From: Glandiceps talaboti
Lineage: Eukaryota; Hemichordata; Enteropneusta; Spengelidae
Length of the DNA: 64,000 bases
Direction: 5' to 3'
Assembly: GCF_964340395.1 (NCBI RefSeq)
Contig: NC_135551.1
Location: forward strand, 23,462,003 to 23,526,002
Part shown: positions 1 through 58,499 of the stretch, one piece after another
Position numbering within the stretch: position 1 is the first letter of the stretch
Layout of the letters: every line of letters starts with the position of its first letter
Position numbers and translations under genes: made by a program
The notes under the pieces: model-generated
What the model was told of the DNA's origin: nothing
Database searches by the model: none
The model's input: the letters and a program-made list of their open reading frames with translations, nothing else

Positions 1-249
1 TCACAGTGTATTGTTATGAACGGTCCATGTTATATGTTGTCATGTTGATTTTGATTATATATATGTTGCTATGAAAATTGTTCTGCTGTACACCAAATAG
101 CTACAAGGTTGTAGAGTCACTAAAACTATCTGCTGTGGGTCAGTTTTGCATGAAACCACACACTCTGTTTTAATACTTCATTTTCGTTTTTGTTTGGTTT
201 TAATTTATGAGTGAAAAAGCTCTGACAGATTTTTCAATTTTTTTTCCAG

Positions 250-377
250 CCACTCTCCTGTATGCTGTTACTGCTGGTACGGCACCGATACTAGTAATTG
301 GTGTGGCAGCAGGAGGATATATTGGTAATGTTGTTGGTAGATATTATGGTGAGGTAAATACCGAACAAGCCGCTAAG
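250..377 (+). CDS. Penultimate exon of an unidentified gene (partial)
   Basis: The exon follows a pyrimidine-rich TTTTTTTTCCAG acceptor and ends at an AAG|GTATGT donor in phase 0. It encodes about 42 residues with a hydrophobic, glycine-rich stretch (reading from TLLYAVTAGTAPILV to GGYIGNVVGRYYGEV), which looks like one membrane-spanning or membrane-inserting helix with small-residue packing motifs. The first two bases complete a codon begun in an exon outside the window, so the gene enters from the left. The phase matches the terminal exon at 805. I do not recognise the family. A chance open frame is possible, but two good splice signals in matching phase make an exon more likely. Confidence 0.5.
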
Positions 378-804
378 GTATGTATCAATTTATATCTAGA
401 AGTTATCAGCATTGTTTTGTGTTTATTTTAGCATGGACATTGAACAAGTACTTTCAAGAAATGAAAGTTCATCATTTTCAGACTTCGATAATTCTGCTGA
501 CAGCACTAGGTTTATTACTGTTCTGTTGTGCTTACTTTCTCAGCCTAGTGAAAATCCTAAATTGTAACCTTTCCAAATTTCATGTTTCTATCAAGTCATA
601 CGCTGATACAATGCAAAATGATATAAACTATGATAGCTTAGGGAGTCGTCCCCCCACCCGCGAACAATAAATAACAACACCATTTAGTAATATAATTTGG
701 TAAGAAAACATAAGGCTTACATTGTGAAATCAAAAATAGTATATTTTGCTTTTTCTCTCTGGTTTTCATAATTATGACAACATTTCGCTCTGTTATTCTT
801 ACAG
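378..804 (+). other. Inferred last intron of the left-edge gene
   Basis: The interval has a GTATGT donor and a TTATTCTTACAG acceptor. It contains a 96-residue frame (380-670) with a hydrophobic stretch, but that frame lacks a usable donor and does not fit the phase 0 junction, so it is treated as intron. Confidence 0.4.
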
Positions 805-912
805 TTGCTGAGAGAATTGGATGGTTTGAAAACAAAAGCTGAAACTTTGTACTTGGAAATGGATAGCGTTCACATCAAACTGATTAGAGTATTGCCGAGA
901 CATGTTTCATAA
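805..912 (+). CDS. Terminal exon of the unidentified left-edge gene
   Basis: The exon starts after TTATTCTTACAG and joins the exon ending at 377 in phase 0. It encodes 35 residues then TAA at 910-912. The peptide begins LLRELDGLKTKAETLYLEMD, an amphipathic helix or short coiled coil, and ends in a basic tail (RVLPRHVS). Together the two exons give a hydrophobic segment followed by a helix, consistent with a membrane-anchored C-terminus. No family is recognised and the upstream exons lie outside the window. Confidence 0.5.
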   Translation: MLRELDGLKTKAETLYLEMDSVHIKLIRVLPRHVS

Positions 913-957
913 AAGTGGATTTATATTGGAAGAGGATTAGTTTTGTTTCTGGTATAC

Positions 958-1112
958 ACACCAGTATATGTTGTAGCTTGCAAATAGAAATGATACGAAG
1001 TGGGTATAGTTTTTAGGGCATATATTGCAGTTCATTTTTCAAATTGGGAGAGAAAAAGAAAGCATTTGAATTCCTGCATGCCTTTCTCAACCGACAGGAA
1101 GCAAGGCTTGTG
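958..1112 (+). repeat. Direct repeat copy A ending in a TGTA microsatellite
   Basis: This 155-base block is nearly identical to 1656-1805. Both start ACACCAGTATATGTTGTAGC, contain CTTTCTCAACCGACAG and run straight into a (TGTA)n/(TG)n tract. The two copies flank a reverse-transcriptase fragment, so they are probably parts of a retroelement tail. Confidence 0.75.
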
Positions 1113-1178
1113 TATGTATGTATGTATGTATGTATGTATGTATGTATGTATGTATGTATGTATGTATGTGTGTGTATG

Positions 1179-1210
<32 letters not shown>

Positions 1211-1230
1211 TGCGTGCGTGTGTGTGTGTG
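1111..1230. repeat. Compound microsatellite (TGTA)n-(TG)n-(CGTG)n
   Basis: Tetranucleotide TGTA units pass into TG dinucleotides and then GCGT units. Long open frames on both strands here are repeat artefacts. Confidence 0.95.
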
Positions 1231-1628
1231 CTAGAGTGGCTTTGAAGAATAAAGCTTTGAGAGCTCTGTTTGCGTACACTAATAACGCACTGAATACACA
1301 TAATGGAGCTTCAGTTGATGTTCAATTGCATCTCTTTGACTCTTTAGTCAAACCAATATTATTATATGGATCTGAAGTTTGGGGTGCCTACATATTCCGT
1401 AGATTTGATGTTGGCAAATTCAATGAATACTTTCTTAAGCCTGTGATGAATGATATTGAATCAACACACATAAAAGCATGCAGGTATATGCTTGGAGTTA
1501 ACAAAACATCATGTATTCATGCATGTTTAGGTGAATTGGGTCGTTTTCCATTACGAATTACTGTTATTGAAAATGTTGTCAAATATTGGTTTCGGTTAAA
1601 ACAATTTAAAGAGGCATCTTTTACTTGA
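1229..1628 (+). mobile_element. 5'-truncated non-LTR retrotransposon reverse transcriptase remnant
   Basis: An open frame of about 130 codons encodes the end of a LINE reverse transcriptase. The phrase LFDSLVKPILLYGSEVWG is the signature of the RT thumb region of CR1/Jockey-like elements, followed by HIKACRYMLGVNKTS and a TGA at 1626-1628. The catalytic palm motifs and endonuclease are missing, so it cannot act alone. Its 5' side is fused to a microsatellite. Direct-repeat copies lie on both sides (958-1112 and 1656-1805). Confidence 0.85.
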
Positions 1629-1655
1629 TTATGCATACAAATTAGAAATGAGGTT

Positions 1656-1805
1656 ACACCAGTATATGTTGTAGCTTGCAAATAAAAATGATACGAAGTG
1701 GGTATAGTGTTAGGGCATAAATTGCAGTTCATTTTTCAAATTGGGATAGAAAAAGAAAGCATATTCCTGCATGCCTTTCTCAACCGACAGAAAGCAAAGC
1801 TTGTG
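1656..1805 (+). repeat. Direct repeat copy B ending in a TGTA/TG microsatellite
   Basis: Near-identical to 958-1112, with a few substitutions and small deletions. It starts about 27 bases after the RT stop codon, so it is probably the 3' untranslated tail of the element, with copy A the tail of a second fragment. Confidence 0.75.
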
Positions 1806-1845
1806 TATGTGTGTGTATGTATGTATGTATGTATGTATGTATGTG

Positions 1846-1912
<67 letters not shown>

Positions 1913-2092
1913 ATGCATGCATGCATGTATGTATGTATGTATGTATGTATGTATACGAATGAATGAAGAAATGATAATTCGTGAGTGAGTGAGTGAGTGA
2001 GTAGTGAGTGAGTGAGTGAGTGAATGAGTGAGTGAGTGAGTGAGTGAATGAATGGGTGGGTGAATGAGTGAATGAATGAATAAATGATACAT
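1805..2092. repeat. Compound microsatellite (TGTA/TG/CGTG/CATG)n then (GAGT)n
   Basis: Alternating purine-pyrimidine tetranucleotides run to about 1953. After a short unique bridge come GAGT/GAAT units from about 1981 to 2092. Confidence 0.95.
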
Positions 2093-2394
2093 GAGGTGGA
2101 GGTTAACATTAAAACCAAAACAAAATTTAAACATTCTATGTATGCTTCAAACAATCCACTGTTGTTTTTGTGTCAAATAAATGTGTTATGTCTATAATGA
2201 TGAGACACGGTATACATACGTGGTGAAGTCTACGTTCGATATAGCGTTGTAAGTTATATACTGACGCTGACTGCATGTACATTAATGCTTATTATTTAGC
2301 ATAAACTTTTAAATTGCTCAGTTCCATGGTTTGAAGGGATCTCCTCAGGAAACAACAGTGAGTCCAGGCTTAGGCCTAATCATATTTAAGACAA

Positions 2395-2447
2395 AGCAAA
2401 CAAACAAACAAAAAACAAACAAAACAAACAGTAGTAGCAGCAGCAGC

Positions 2448-2478
<31 letters not shown>

Positions 2479-2515
2479 TCATCATCATCATCATCATCAA
2501 CATCAACAAAAATAA
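2395..2515. repeat. Trinucleotide-rich tract (AAAC, AGC, AAC, ATC)
   Basis: Blocks of CAAA, AGC, AAC and ATC units follow one another. The open frame through it reads homopolymers (S, N, I) and is not a gene. Confidence 0.9.
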
Positions 2516-2620
2516 CAAACACTCAACACTCAGTCTGACAGACATTCATGTATGTACGACAGACTTACAATACAGTCACCGTTCGTAATCACCCCTAGTA
2601 AGCTAGTGTAATGACATCCA

Positions 2621-2711
2621 GGTGATTCTAACGAGAACCATTCCATATAAAATGGTGATTCTAACGAGAACCAGTTCATATAGGGTGATTGTAACTAGTA
2701 CCAGTTCATAT
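2621..2711 (+). repeat. Three-copy ~33-bp tandem repeat
   Basis: The unit GGTGATTCTAACGAGAACC recurs at 2621, 2654 and (diverged) 2684, each followed by a variant of AGTTCATAT. Confidence 0.8.
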
Positions 2712-3961
2712 TCTGTCTGTATCTGTGTCTGTCTCAATCTGATTAAAATCCGATGTAGATGTCGGCTAATCGTGCATTGCTATCTTACCATCGTTATTTA
2801 GCTTGAATTGACCTTCGTAGTACATGTTTACATTTTTTAGCCTGATCGCCTCCTCTACATCTGAACACGCCACCATGCAAACGAATTTCTGCTCACTAAG
2901 ACACAGGGAACCAATCAGGTTGCGTCTTACTTGTCAGGGGCATACACGACGCATCAAACATCAACAAACATCAACAAACATTGAATATCAACAGGAAGTC
3001 CAGTAATTGAACTTCCAGAGCCGAAGTACAACGGCTCAGCAATTGCTCAGAGGACGTGGATCTACCTTTACTATTACTACATGGCGTTATTTGTGCACAC
3101 ACGGAAACGACATCGTACGAAGTATTTCAAATATAATTTTTTTTTCAGTGATTGTATTGCTATATATTTACGGTAATTAAAGAATTCTTGTTTAGATGTA
3201 CCTCTATGCATTTCGTCTTATGTACATGTTAGCTACATTGGAATGCGCCCCCCCCCCCCCCAGTGTCAATGTTTATCTCAGCGAACGCCTACGCGTTTTC
3301 TGTAGTAGGCTTGAAGTATTGTACGATTCATAGCAATATTTGCCACAGTGCACAGTTGTGCTATATGAATCCAGAAAAGAGGAAATTTAAGATATAATTT
3401 CTAAAAAAAAAAGAAGTCCTTATCGTGAAAATTTCGGTCGCTTTGCATTGCATTCAGGGTTCGAACGGCATGATCTGGAGACGATATCTCAAAACTACTG
3501 CATATTAAAATCCGAATAAAATTTGCTACATCTAATCAAAATGTTATATGGTTTTGAGCACGTCAAATCTCAGAAATCATGTCACATTTATAAAAGGAAT
3601 AAGGTGAATTATCAAAGATCACCAAGAATGTGGTCTCCAACTTCAAAGGTCTGCTAGACGGTCTGCGAATATACATTTAGTAGAGCGCCACCAATGGTCT
3701 GAGCGTGAACTCAACAACCCACCGTTTTTACATCAGACGCCTTAATTAGTTACTTAGCAACCACTACTGTTGACGCTGAATGGTCACGATGATTTTGTAA
3801 TTTATTGTAAATGCAATAAGCGAAGAAAGTGAAAGTGAGCAGGAACGGTTACTTACATGTATAATTATTGTTACACACGTAATTTATGTAAGAAGAAGTC
3901 GAAATTATTACCGTAACAGACTGTATTGATGTTGTAACACACCAGCCTGGATCGAGGATTT
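2712..3961. other. Intergenic, no gene seen
   Basis: It contains a fragment at 2734-2749 resembling the terminus of the element at 32361 (CAATCTGATTAAAATC) and a poly-C tract near 3247-3261. The short frame at 2824-3006 has no support. Confidence 0.4.
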
Positions 3962-3962
3962 A

Positions 3963-3970
3963 TGACGTCA
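3963..3970. promoter_or_regulatory. Full palindromic CRE-type site TGACGTCA
   Basis: A perfect CREB/ATF-type octamer lies in a locally CpG-richer stretch (about 3960-4560), some 400 bases before a strong splice donor. Placement at a promoter is inferred from position alone. Confidence 0.3.
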
Positions 3971-4380
3971 GGGGGTTGCCTGTGTGTTGGTGCGTTATGC
4001 GTTTTCCTGTCTCCGGACTCAACTGGCGCTGTATGCAAGCTGTGTTCGTACTGCTACTGTGCACAGGCTGTATGTGCATTACCATCACAACGAAAGTTCA
4101 AGTGCATACATTTATGTCTATTGCTTGCATTGCTGCTGTTCCATCGCAAGTATACACCTGGACGGTATTTAGATCACTGTGTATATGGTAAAATGCATGT
4201 ATGTTGATTATTTGAACCGATCGCACGATATTTGGACCCCAATCGGCTGTTAGTGTTAGTGTTATCACATAATCAAGATCTGTTGTTGGGATCGCTACCA
4301 ATGACCCAACCGTGTTTACTGATTACAGGATATTAGGCTCTTAGACGTCCGATACATGACTTGACGAGTGCTAAATAAAG
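3971..4380 (+). other. Candidate non-coding first exon of the DUF4062-NACHT gene
   Basis: The strongest upstream donor is AAATAAAG|GTAAGT, with GT at 4381. A strong acceptor (CCTCTGCCCCTACAG, ending 6540) would join it to the exon containing the start codon. The transcription start is unknown. Open frames in this stretch are cysteine-rich by composition and are not judged coding. Confidence 0.25.
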
Positions 4381-6540
<2,160 letters not shown>

Positions 6541-6775
6541 GTGTTAATGGAAGAGCTGTGGCACATCAAAAGAAGAACAGTGGTGTGTGTACTGAGGTGA
6601 AACTAAGGGAGAATTTTGTTTGGTGTAAGGACAAGATGTCATGCCACACAAGGATTAGCTGTATGCTACTGCTTTTAATGTGAACCATAAAATTTCAACC
6701 TTGAACTAGATCGGGAACAAGATAGCGACCAAGGATATAACTCAGTGAAATCTGGGTTCAGGAACTGCAGTCGGG
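6541..6775 (+). other. Probable 5' untranslated part of the first coding exon
   Basis: It starts after the CCCCTACAG acceptor at 6540. An in-frame TGA at 6746-6748 lies 27 bases before the ATG at 6776, which supports that ATG as the true start. Confidence 0.4.
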
Positions 6776-51993
<45,218 letters not shown>

Positions 51994-52240
51994 GGTCATA
52001 AGGACTCTAAAACCATGTTGCCCCTGACAAATGATCAATGTTGCCTGGTTTGAGTGTGAATGTGGGTGTATCTGTGTAAATAAGAGATGTGTATGCAGTT
52101 GTGAATATCCTCAAGTCACACACCTCATTCTGTATCCTTTACTAAAAGGTTTATCTTGCAATATGTAGTATGCAGTATGCCCCAAATGAAACACACAATG
52201 TACAGAGTCAAAATAATAAAAACTGAACTTCATTGAGTGA
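51994..52240 (+). other. 3' UTR of the DUF4062-NACHT gene
   Basis: The first AATAAA hexamer after the stop is at 52215-52220, so the transcript probably ends near 52235-52250. Later signals could also be used. Confidence 0.45.
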
Positions 52241-55200
52241 GTTGAGTGAGATATGGGGAGATACCAAACTTTGGTATATTACCTGAAATCTCTGTGCATC
52301 AAATTGGCTTACATGTAGTTCAAATCTGAGATTTAACCTTTCCTAGGCCTCTGACATCTGATCTGAATAGTTCCAGGCTGGGCTTACATGTAGATAGTAT
52401 ACTGAAGGAAATTAGACCTTAAGTTAAATGATATCCTGTTAGTCTTGCCACATCATACCAGTTTTATGTAAAGACATCAGTTTTACAGTTGCCAGAATAG
52501 GTCTGAATTTCAATTGTGCCACACATATATATATACCTCAGATATATAAGATCTGAAGAAAAAAAAACATGTAAATGATGTTATCAGTATGGTAAGGTTT
52601 TATGCAAAAATACAGGGTTTAATGATCAAATTTTTGGTATGTGTAATAGCAATGGGGTTCATATGGAACAAGAAGGTCAACATTTATGCTCGCCTATATG
52701 TTTTATTAATTTATGTGTTGTGCTTGGCACAGCAGTCATCAAATGACACACCTAGTTGGTAAAATTCTATTTCAGGTAACAAGAATCCGTAGATTCATCT
52801 CCCAGGTTGACAAAAGCTCTAACAGATGTAATACAATACTCTGTCATGAGGGTTTCTGAATGATTGATAAGAAAGTCCGCGTAATATTGTGCAATTTCAA
52901 AAGTGTTGTATACACAGCATTGTATAATGGTTGCTATTACAAAATATGTTTACAACATTCTAGGCCTGAGGCCTATTAAAATTTTGCTACCTACTCTAAA
53001 AAAATATTCACTATTTCTTTTATATATACGCGAAATAGTATTTCAATGCATGTGGAATTTGAGTCATCTGCTTTGGGGCTTGAAAGTATATACGTCTGTA
53101 ATGTTTCTGGCTCAATTATGCTTCAATACAAATAACCACTTTTTTTGTGCCAGCTATTAGTGGACAAGACTGACTCCGATCAAAAGCATGTTATGAGAAT
53201 TGGTTAAAATTTTAGTACTCCCTTTTTTTGTGTGTTTCAGTACTTCGTGCTTTAAAACAGAAGACAAATTTATCACATTTCTAAAACTATTGTATGAAAT
53301 TTAATAATGATCAAACTATTAAGATTCTGTCTATTTTTTTTAAATGTGAGAGTTTGGAAATAACAGATAAAAATAGGTAACAGTTGCCATTTATAGGTAT
53401 TGAATGTTCGACTGATGTTAGTTATAATGAATAGCCTAGCTATTTATGTATTTTGTGTTTTTATTTGATGTAACGTATGCTCACAACGCAAAAAATAATA
53501 TTTAAAACAGCCGTGTTTCTGATAATATGACTTCAGAGGGTAGGTAGGTTTGAATGTGGTTTGATTTGATTTAATTTAATTTAATTTGATATTTGGGAAA
53601 TTGCTTCCACCATAAGCCAAGATACACGTTGGTCATGATAATTCTGTGACAGTTTGATAACGTGTAAAGGAAGAAAATGAAAATAATTGTATGTGAGTTA
53701 GACGGACACGGTATATAGACTACTGCATACATTCAACTTGTACTCTAAATAGACCTTGGATTTGAATTGTTTTTTCGAAAGATACTCAACATTTTTCACA
53801 GAAATATAAGTAAATTCTCGCCATCGGACGTTTTTAAATGTATACAAAATGTTTTTAAAAAGACACCATATTTTTGGTGGGGCTTAATCTGTGATTTCTT
53901 ATGTCTAACATGATCAAGTCTTTACATTGTATATACTAAGCTGGATTAGGAACAAACATGTGTTGAATGCAAATTGGAACGACAGAAATACCATTGGTAT
54001 ATACAATATAGGAACAGCTGGAGAGTGGATGTCGTAAAAATTAGCTTAGTACATGTTTTGTTGATGTAACCCGTATCACTGTCATATACAAAGGTGAGTA
54101 GTGAACAAGGTTTATAACGGCAGCTTATATGTTTATTTCATGTGTTGGTGATTATTTATATAAAGTGATTAACCAGTAATTTACCAATAGAACAGCATTC
54201 ACCTTATACACACAACTCCAAATCGTGTATTTTTTTAGTGCAAAAATTATCAACCTAGAACTTTAAAAGATGAACATCCTTGTATTTATGAAGACTGTAT
54301 TCAGTAGTAATGGTTAGGTAGTTAATCAGTCGGTTTTTTTTATTTAAGTGTCATTAATGGACCATTCTATAGACAGATAATAATTTACTGATGATTTTTT
54401 TACAACCTGACCTTTATTGAATCCTTGATACTGCAAGTATATTTTTGATGTGTAGCTGAATGCACGATCTCATAAACTTAGCGAAACATAATATTGGGTG
54501 CTGCAGTCATTTATATATGGATTGTAATTGTTATAGTTAAAAATATTCCATTCAAAACTGCTCCTATGCATTTTCTTGTGTCTAATAGCACGGATGCAGA
54601 AGAAGTTACTTTAAAGAGCTCTTTAAAGACATCACGATCATCAAAATAAGAAAACGTAGCATAGTGAGTGGGAACGATTCGTGGTATGGTTTGAATCACA
54701 CACGATTAAGTCATTTTATTGCAGTCAGATTTTCCCAAACCCCTAAGGTAAAAATATCTGTTTGCCGTTTATAGTTTGTAGACTTGAACAGTTTTAGTGT
54801 CTACACATTTTGTTGTGTCATAAAGCCACAGTGCAGTGAATGAGCACTCGTGCTACGTTTATATTTATGCCATGGCAACGTAAAGACAATCACCAAACTA
54901 TTGCTTGTATTGGACATCTCAAATATATCTAAAATGTAGCCAAAGGAAAACACCCTAACGTAATTCCATAGTATGCTTAAATTCAAAGCATATCAAACAT
55001 ATAGTAATTCAAAGCATAATTTTGCGGGACTGTATTATTCACAATTTCTGACCCAAAAATCAGAACTGAATGTATATTAAATAACGGTTGTATGACGGCC
55101 AATTCACAAAATTTTATTTTTAAAAAATTGCATTCAATATTTTTATGTCAGCGTCATTTACATATTATAGCCAATATTTAACAAATAACCTTATTCATAT

Positions 55201-55940
55201 TATTTTCTATAGATATGTAAAAACGAATAGCTTTCAGTTTATTGTGTTATGTACATTATGGATTGTGGGCTTTTATAGCCTACAGGCTTTCTTTTAACGT
55301 GTCCACGTGACAGATGACCCAGAAATCTATGAAAAGAATTCATAACAATGTTTACAGTAAATCAATCAAGGAATTATTTTTCTTGACTCTTTGCTTTAAT
55401 AGCAGAATTAGCAAACTGCTCAGTATGTTATAACATGACTTTAATGAAAAAATGTCGTCCTAGTGTTTTATTAACATCTCGGGGTTAGATGTAACTTTGG
55501 ATTTGTCATTCAACCAGGAAATAGGGAAAGAGAATGCTATTCACTAACTTGTACTGTTTGACTGTATTGTAATATGTGTAGTTTATTTGATTACCAAACT
55601 GATGAAATTTGGTCGTTTAAGTGTCAATTAAAGTATTAGTCAGTACCCCCATATTTCAAGTCAAACAGTTTATCACCCCACTAATTGAACCATGATGACT
55701 TCCAACGGCTTGTTGATTTGTTTTGCTACGCGTAAGTGAGTCAATATTCAGACATGTTTAATCATGTACCTATTTCTTTCATTCACAAAAGATTATACGT
55801 GTGCAGGCATCGTGTTTGTGAATGCTGTATGTTGAAACCGCAAAGTGTTGTGTAACATAAACAACGTGATATTTTCCAGTACAATTGAACATTGAATGCA
55901 TACCAACACATTGCACTTACATTTAGATTGAGAATATGTA
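52241..55940. other. Intergenic, no gene seen
   Basis: AT-rich sequence without large repeats. Short frames (for example 52903-53160 plus and 54511-54699 minus) have no family features or splice support. Confidence 0.5.
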
Positions 55941-55946
55941 TTTATT
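55941..55946 (-). terminator. AATAAA polyadenylation hexamer, minus strand
   Basis: It lies 65 bases beyond the minus-strand stop codon at 56011-56013 and fits a 3' end for the small frame there. Such hexamers are common in AT-rich DNA. Confidence 0.2.
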
Positions 55947-56010
55947 TTGTTTTAATAAAATATAGTAATGTACATATTTTAGTGTAAATAAAGGTATAAT
56001 TCATATTCGG

Positions 56011-56235
56011 TCATTTCGTTTCAGTTTTTATTTGTGAATTTTCGCACTTTGCGGCGTTTTTCAGCTTTTCATTCAGGGGAATTCGAAGGGGTTGAGTTTC
56101 TTGTGAACTGTACCCGCAATATCCATATAAGTAACATGAGGCAAGCACCTCGAGACCAATTTGCTTGTAGCCTGTAGCTCGAATCACCCAAGACTTGGCT
56201 TCTTCCTTGCCCTTTTGGAATAACCGGTTCACCAT
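56011..56235 (-). CDS. Possible 74-residue microprotein, unidentified
   Basis: A single open frame with a good start context (A at -3, G at +4). The peptide is basic at the start (MVNRLFQKGKEEAKSWVIR), has a moderately hydrophobic middle (IGLEVLASCYLYGYCGYSS) and a polar tail with PLRIPLNEKLKNA. The layout suggests a small membrane or mitochondrial protein, but I recognise no family. It has mixed composition unlike the repeat frames. It may still be chance. Confidence 0.3.
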   Translation of the reverse strand: MVNRLFQKGKEEAKSWVIRATGYKQIGLEVLASCYLYGYCGYSSQETQPLRIPLNEKLKNAAKCENSQIKTETK

Positions 56236-57109
56236 CTTTTCAGAAACTTGGCAATCTTATATTTTCCTACAGAATATTCGGCGATCATTTTAAACTACGT
56301 CTGACATAATTGTAATGTCATTTTGACCAGTATGTTTGTTTGTTTGTTTGTTTTTGGCTTGTTTCGTTTTCTTTGTGTGTGTGTGTGGGGGGGGGGGGGT
56401 TTGAGCTATTCTAAGACTTGTATAAAGTAACAGCAAATGTGTAGTGTGAGACTTATTTCCGAGGTGTATACTAGGTCTGGTCTACCCATATTTTATCATG
56501 TATATAAAGCTGATATCATATGTCAAATGGCTAATAATCGACTCGAGGCGTCAGTCGAGGAAAGATATAGAAAAGAGTTAAACTTTTACATTGAATTAAA
56601 TAGTAATAAAATAAAGATTGGTTTTGAGTATGCGTACTATTCAGCAATCTAAAATGCGACGTCTTAAACTAAATCATTTAGTACACGGAAAGATCAAAAG
56701 GAAATATATGGTATTTGCTACAAGACATTTCCAGAAGTGGCTCGGGTTTGAGTGGACGGATCCGCTATATAGATAATTCCACGAATAGGAAAACACTGTC
56801 AAGCTGTGCTTTTAAGTTTTTATACTGGGGTCGAGGGATGTTACTCGAAATACTAGCTCTGAAAAGTCAACGAGCAATTCGCTCATTCTTGAATGATGCC
56901 TTGAAAATTTCTCTGTATGACAGATATTTGAAAGACTGAAGATATATTCAAACAAAGTTGTACATATATGAGTATGCAACTGGAGTAATATTGTAACTGC
57001 ACTAGCAGGTCAGAATTATGACTTTGCGCGTAGAATGAGCGTCGGATTGACGGATCCCGAGTCATATGATCTCTGAAAGACTTGCATCATGGCCCCGAAG
57101 AAGGGAGTG
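56236..57109. other. Intergenic; short simple repeats only
   Basis: TTTG units near 56334-56352 and a GT/poly-G run near 56377-56399. Two ~70-codon frames (56437 and 56715, plus) have no further support. Confidence 0.4.
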
Positions 57110-57114
57110 TATGG

Positions 57115-57116
<2 letters not shown>

Positions 57117-57194
<78 letters not shown>
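57117..57194. repeat. (TA)n microsatellite with inverted flanks
   Basis: About 38 TA units bounded by TATGGGTG (57110-57117) and its complement CACCCATA (57195-57202), so the whole block is one long palindrome. Confidence 0.95.
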
Positions 57195-57197
<3 letters not shown>

Positions 57198-57305
57198 CCA
57201 TATACTAGTATATGATATATATCATCGTCTGATGATTGCGTAAGCATGAAACACTGTGTAAACGGCTCCTGTGTATCTTACTTGATACTGTACTATTATT
57301 AGTAG

Positions 57306-57306
<1 letters not shown>

Positions 57307-57365
<59 letters not shown>
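57307..57365. repeat. (TA)n microsatellite
   Basis: About 29 TA units, 110 bases after the previous TA tract. Confidence 0.97.
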
Positions 57366-57369
<4 letters not shown>

Positions 57370-57556
57370 GAACTCTTTCATCTTGACTTAATCTACAATT
57401 TACTATTCAAAGCACAATGAATTATTTGCATCCCCCGACCCCTTCACCGTTTCTGTTTTTCTTTCTCTTCTCAACCTGTGTCTCTCTGTATCCCTTTGAC
57501 TTTGTTTGTTTTTCTAGGCTGTTTTAGTGTATTTGTCTTTCATTGTGAACCGTCTC

Positions 57557-57668
<112 letters not shown>

Positions 57669-57884
57669 CTTATAACCTTTATATTCACCACCGCAGGCGT
57701 CTGTCATGATTTTCATATACACTGTGAATTTTTGTTACACTTTTAAAAACTGAATTCCTAGTCAACATATTGTTGATTTTCTTACACCTTGCTAAACCCC
57801 TCCTCCCTCCCTTACTAACCCTCCGACCTGACCACTTCACATAACGGTAAAGTATTATCAGTTACCACCTGTTTCATTTTAGTG

Positions 57885-58075
57885 TTCACCGGTTCTGTTT
57901 GATACCACACAGAAGCCAGTGAGAGGCTGCACATTGTACAAGGTAACTAGATTACATTTCTTGCAATACTTCGTCTTGATTGTACAGAATGCAGACACTC
58001 GGGTGGCTGTGTTTTGCCATGATAATGTTGCAAGAATTTGTATTCACTCAATTTCGCTATCTTAAAGTGTAGGTA
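57885..58075. repeat. Diverged relative of the fold-back element
   Basis: It shares GTGTTCACCGGTTCTGTTTGATA-like and CACAGAAGCCAGT-like phrases (with substitutions) with the left arm at 10159, then GCTATCTTAAAGTGTAGGTAG resembling the arm interior. Confidence 0.4.
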
Positions 58076-58499
58076 GTGAATTAGTTATATAGATCACCAG
58101 TGACACCTTGCTACTGCAATATCAGTCAAAAGGGGAAATTATATTACTAAACCTTTAGGTTCTATTTTTTGTATGGTTTCATTTCTAAGATTTGACATTT
58201 TCTAGCTGCTTGCACGTCATCTTTTATATATACTGCACAGTGTATTGCTATCATATATACCCTTGCTAAGGATATCAAATTATGTTGTTGGCACCATACC
58301 AACACGATTCCCTTAGCTAGCTTACTCTTCCTGAAACCAAACTACCGGAAAATGTAACCAGATTGAACTGAATGCCTCACATAAGGGCAAAACCATAGAT
58401 TTCTGGTCCTACACATATTGTTGGAATGCAAAATAATTCTGAGCAATAGCTATTGTACATGATGTACCTCTTAATTGGGAAAATTATCATTTAAAGACA

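Noticed and set aside
380-670. 96-residue plus-strand frame with a hydrophobic segment (LLTALGLLLFCCAYFLSLV)
   Set aside because: It has no convincing donor, conflicts with the phase 0 junction between 377 and 805, and the two-exon model explains the region without it.
1000-2154. Long overlapping frames of Cys-Met-Tyr-Val or His-Thr repeats on both strands
   Set aside because: They are translations of TGTA/TG microsatellites. Only the RT-like part (1229-1628) carries real protein signal.
2331-2588. Frames with Ser, Asn, Ile or Leu homopolymers
   Set aside because: Produced by trinucleotide repeats; no start context or family support.
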